NCBI RefSeq assembly: GCF_030068505.1
Contig: NZ_JAQOSO010000079.1
Coordinates: 1-64,000 of the forward strand
Length of the DNA: 64,000 nucleotides
Direction of reading: 5' to 3'
From: Roseofilum capinflatum BLCC-M114
Lineage (GTDB): Bacteria > Cyanobacteriota > Cyanobacteriia > Cyanobacteriales > Desertifilaceae
Positions 62,241 through 64,000 of the stretch are shown one piece after another. The first letter of the stretch is position 1, and every line of letters starts with the position of its first letter. The notes below the pieces were generated by a model. The model was not told the origin of the DNA. It ran no database searches and saw only the letters and a list, made by a program, of their open reading frames with translations. The translations under genes and the position numbers were made by a program.

Positions 62241-63284
62241 TTAGGATTTGGTGGAATTATTTAACCGACGAGCTAAAAGTCTTGATTTTAAGGCAATCTC
62301 AATTCTTTCCAAAACCTTGGTCATCCCTGTGGTATTAATCATCTCTGGAGTAAGATCCGAAGTTTGAGCCGCTTGCATGGCTTTTTCTGTGAGAGCATGG
62401 CTGGCATAACCGGTAATAATTAAAACTAAATCGGCCGTGGCAATATGACTTTCCATTTGTTGAGCCATTTGTAGCCCATCTTGAGCGGTACACCAATTTA
62501 AATCCACTTTAGAAGCTCGCAAGCGATTTTTGACCGCCGTGGCTAATTTATCATGGCCTCCAAATACGACAACTTTGCCTTCCAAAAGCATGTAGGGGTT
62601 GGGTTGTTTTTCCGATACCCGATGGCGAGTTTTGGGTTGAACATTACGAGGTAATTCTACCCTGGCTCGGTTTTCCATGGCTTTGTCGTAGATAAAATTT
62701 AGGGTTTGTTCATGGCTGCCCCGCAAGCGAGCCACGGGCCCTTCTTTACTATATAAATTAATTTGATTAATCAGGGCTTCAATCACGTCTTCTAGCCCTT
62801 GAATGGCTTTCAGGTCTTGAATATAGGGACGAATGGCAACGGCTGCATCGGTGGCACTATAAAAGTCTTCTTGTTCAGCAATCATATCGAGTAAATCGGC
62901 TTTCAATTCTTGCCGCCAGCGATAGGTTTGCTCGGCTAACTGTTCATCGAGTAAGCGTTCTTCATTGAGAATCAGTTGGCGATCGGCTACTTGAGCTGCT
63001 AAAACCGGAGCTTCTTCAAGTTGTTTCCGTAAATCTGCCGCTTTGTCTTCTAATTTTTGTCGGGTAACACTATCTCCTAAACTTAAATTATCGAAGTCAG
63101 CAAGGGTCTTTTCCACGTCAGCTAATAAAGGTTTTAGTCGTTTTTCAATTTCGGCAACGGCGGCTTGAACCTGTTCATCCCGTTGTTGCTCTAAACGACT
63201 GGCTTCGAGTTCAAGTTTAGCGGCTGACAATAAGTCTTGAACGGAATTTTCTAAATGATCTAATTCTGAGATATCCATGTTCAT
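62241..63284 (-). CDS. DUF2325-containing protein with coiled-coil N-terminal half
   Basis: The protein has about 347 residues from the ATG at 63284 (MNMDISELDHLENSV); a longer frame to 63365 is open but unlike a protein start, and ATG 63278 is also possible. Residues 5-150 are a charged coiled coil (ELEASRLEQQRDEQVQAAVA). The end, about 255-330, is a DUF2325 domain: GKVVVFGGHDKLATAVKNRL and ADLVLIITGYASHALTEKAM. This Rossmann-like domain is of unknown function. It is a single gene, its start facing the aldo/keto reductase gene. Confidence 0.8.
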   Translation of the reverse strand: MNMDISELDHLENSVQDLLSAAKLELEASRLEQQRDEQVQAAVAEIEKRLKPLLADVEKTLADFDNLSLGDSVTRQKLEDKAADLRKQLEEAPVLAAQVADRQLILNEERLLDEQLAEQTYRWRQELKADLLDMIAEQEDFYSATDAAVAIRPYIQDLKAIQGLEDVIEALINQINLYSKEGPVARLRGSHEQTLNFIYDKAMENRARVELPRNVQPKTRHRVSEKQPNPYMLLEGKVVVFGGHDKLATAVKNRLRASKVDLNWCTAQDGLQMAQQMESHIATADLVLIITGYASHALTEKAMQAAQTSDLTPEMINTTGMTKVLERIEIALKSRLLARRLNNSTKS

Positions 63285-63552
63285 GATTAACTGAAGATAG
63301 GTAAACGTCACTAGGGTCTGCCCTGGATATGCCCAACCTCCGCCGTAACCATCCAAAACAGACATTACGTTGATCTTATCGTTGATTGCCGTCAGACTTG
63401 TAAGTTGGCTCTAATTCTTTATGTCTTCTGGGGATCAGTGGTAGGATGACGGGGGTGGGTAAAATTTGGCGAAAAAGTGTGAACTAGGGTTCACCATTAG
63501 GGCGATCGCCCTATTTTCCCAGACCCCCTGAATCCGATCAACCCCATCAATC

Positions 63553-64000
63553 ATGCAGTATCGACGATTTGGCAGAACCAATCTACCAATGCCTGTCTTC
63601 TCCTGTGGAGGGATGCGCTATCAATACAAGTGGCAAGATAAGCCCCTATCCGAAATTCCAGAAGAGAATCAGCACAATCTAGAGGCGACGATTCGCCGTG
63701 CTTTGGAGGTGGGAATTACCCATATCGAAACGGCGAGGGGCTATGGGACATCCGAGCTACAATTGGGTCAAGTTTTACCCAAACTACCCCGCGATCGCCT
63801 GATTGTGCAAACCAAGGTGGTTCCCAAACCCGATCCCGAAGAGTTTCGCCAAAACCTAGAAACCTCGCTCCAGAACCTACAACTCGATACCATTGATCTG
63901 TTAGGGATTCATGGGATCAATACTCAAGAGATTATCGAGCAAACTGTCCGTCCTGGGGGCTGCTTGGATGTGGCCCGGGAATACCAGAAACAGGGCAGAA
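63553..64000 (+). CDS. Aldo/keto reductase, 3' end outside window
   Basis: The gene starts at the ATG at 63553 (MQYRRFGRTNLPMPVFSCGG) and is open to the window end (149 codons). GITHIETARGYGTSELQLGQ (about 55-74) holds the catalytic Tyr in the GYG position, and IVQTKVVPKPDP the Lys strand that follows. DTIDLLGIHGINTQ is a further conserved block. Enzymes of this family reduce carbonyls with NADPH. The N-terminal phrase and the broad spacing fit the group that often carries a C-terminal 4Fe-4S domain, but that end cannot be seen. Confidence 0.88.
   Translation, partial: MQYRRFGRTNLPMPVFSCGGMRYQYKWQDKPLSEIPEENQHNLEATIRRALEVGITHIETARGYGTSELQLGQVLPKLPRDRLIVQTKVVPKPDPEEFRQNLETSLQNLQLDTIDLLGIHGINTQEIIEQTVRPGGCLDVAREYQKQGR

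Overview
The window is chromosomal DNA of a cyanobacterium. Light-dependent protochlorophyllide reductase, a phycobilin-forming heme oxygenase, a PedR-type redox regulator, PII with a serine at position 49, a glycolate dehydrogenase pair (glcE/glcF), DUF1830, DUF3386 and DUF6464 proteins and very frequent HIP1 octamers (GCGATCGC) all point there. Heptameric short tandem repeats between genes, TPR-CHAT and STAND proteins, XisI and hormogonium-type partner-switching genes suggest a filamentous form. I do not assign a genus.

Layout. 1-2571: 3' part of a TPR-CHAT protease-like gene with nearly identical 141-bp repeats. 3-18 kb: mostly single housekeeping genes (membrane protein, K+/H+ antiporter, Nfu, glycogen debranching enzyme, pentapeptide-repeat protein, GH13 amylase, ho1, MBOAT acyltransferase, VOC protein, a Vte6-like DUF92 protein). 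18.4-19.6 kb is a scrambled zone: a MITE-like derivative of an IS701-type element, a serine-protease fragment and the 3' end of a sugar-binding-protein gene. 19.6-24.3 kb is a signalling run: HAMP-SpoIIE phosphatase, diguanylate cyclase, anti-sigma-like ATPase and STAS protein, followed closely by a PuuE-type deacetylase gene. 24-42 kb: DUF6464, M23 peptidase, recX, glnB with a structured intergenic element behind it, rdgB, a lone devB facing a TetR regulator, trpD, an orphan DNA methyltransferase, crtE, folD, a histidine kinase, glcF and glcE.

42.5-47 kb is the main accessory island: an Uma2 nuclease, a 45-codon internally deleted xisI, a STAND NTPase without a sensor domain and, divergent from it, a 35-residue candidate RiPP precursor gene followed by a radical SAM/SPASM maturase; an antitoxin-like gene follows. 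This unannotated peptide-maturase cassette is my best candidate for an undescribed system. 47-53 kb returns to housekeeping (GTPase, lepB, Ap4A phosphorylase, por, a radical SAM protein). 53-56 kb carries a MotA-like/MotB-like motor pair resembling ZorA/ZorB without the Zorya effector genes, next to a PIN toxin-antitoxin pair. 56-60.5 kb: the packed run pedR - small gene - hisS, a PfkB sugar kinase, a 56-residue membrane protein and a lipoprotein. 60.5-62.2 kb: a second, truncated copy of the MITE, identical over 328 bp to the one 42 kb away and inverted, fused to a tnpB with two stop codons. The window ends in an aldo/keto reductase gene.

Intergenic DNA holds several repeat families: heptamer arrays, a GC-rich CATGTCCGC hairpin, a 30-bp palindrome, a GGGCGGGTTATAC element and a GCCCTGAGCGAAGTCGAAGG element. 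They tend to occur together as modules. I found no tRNA, rRNA or CRISPR array.
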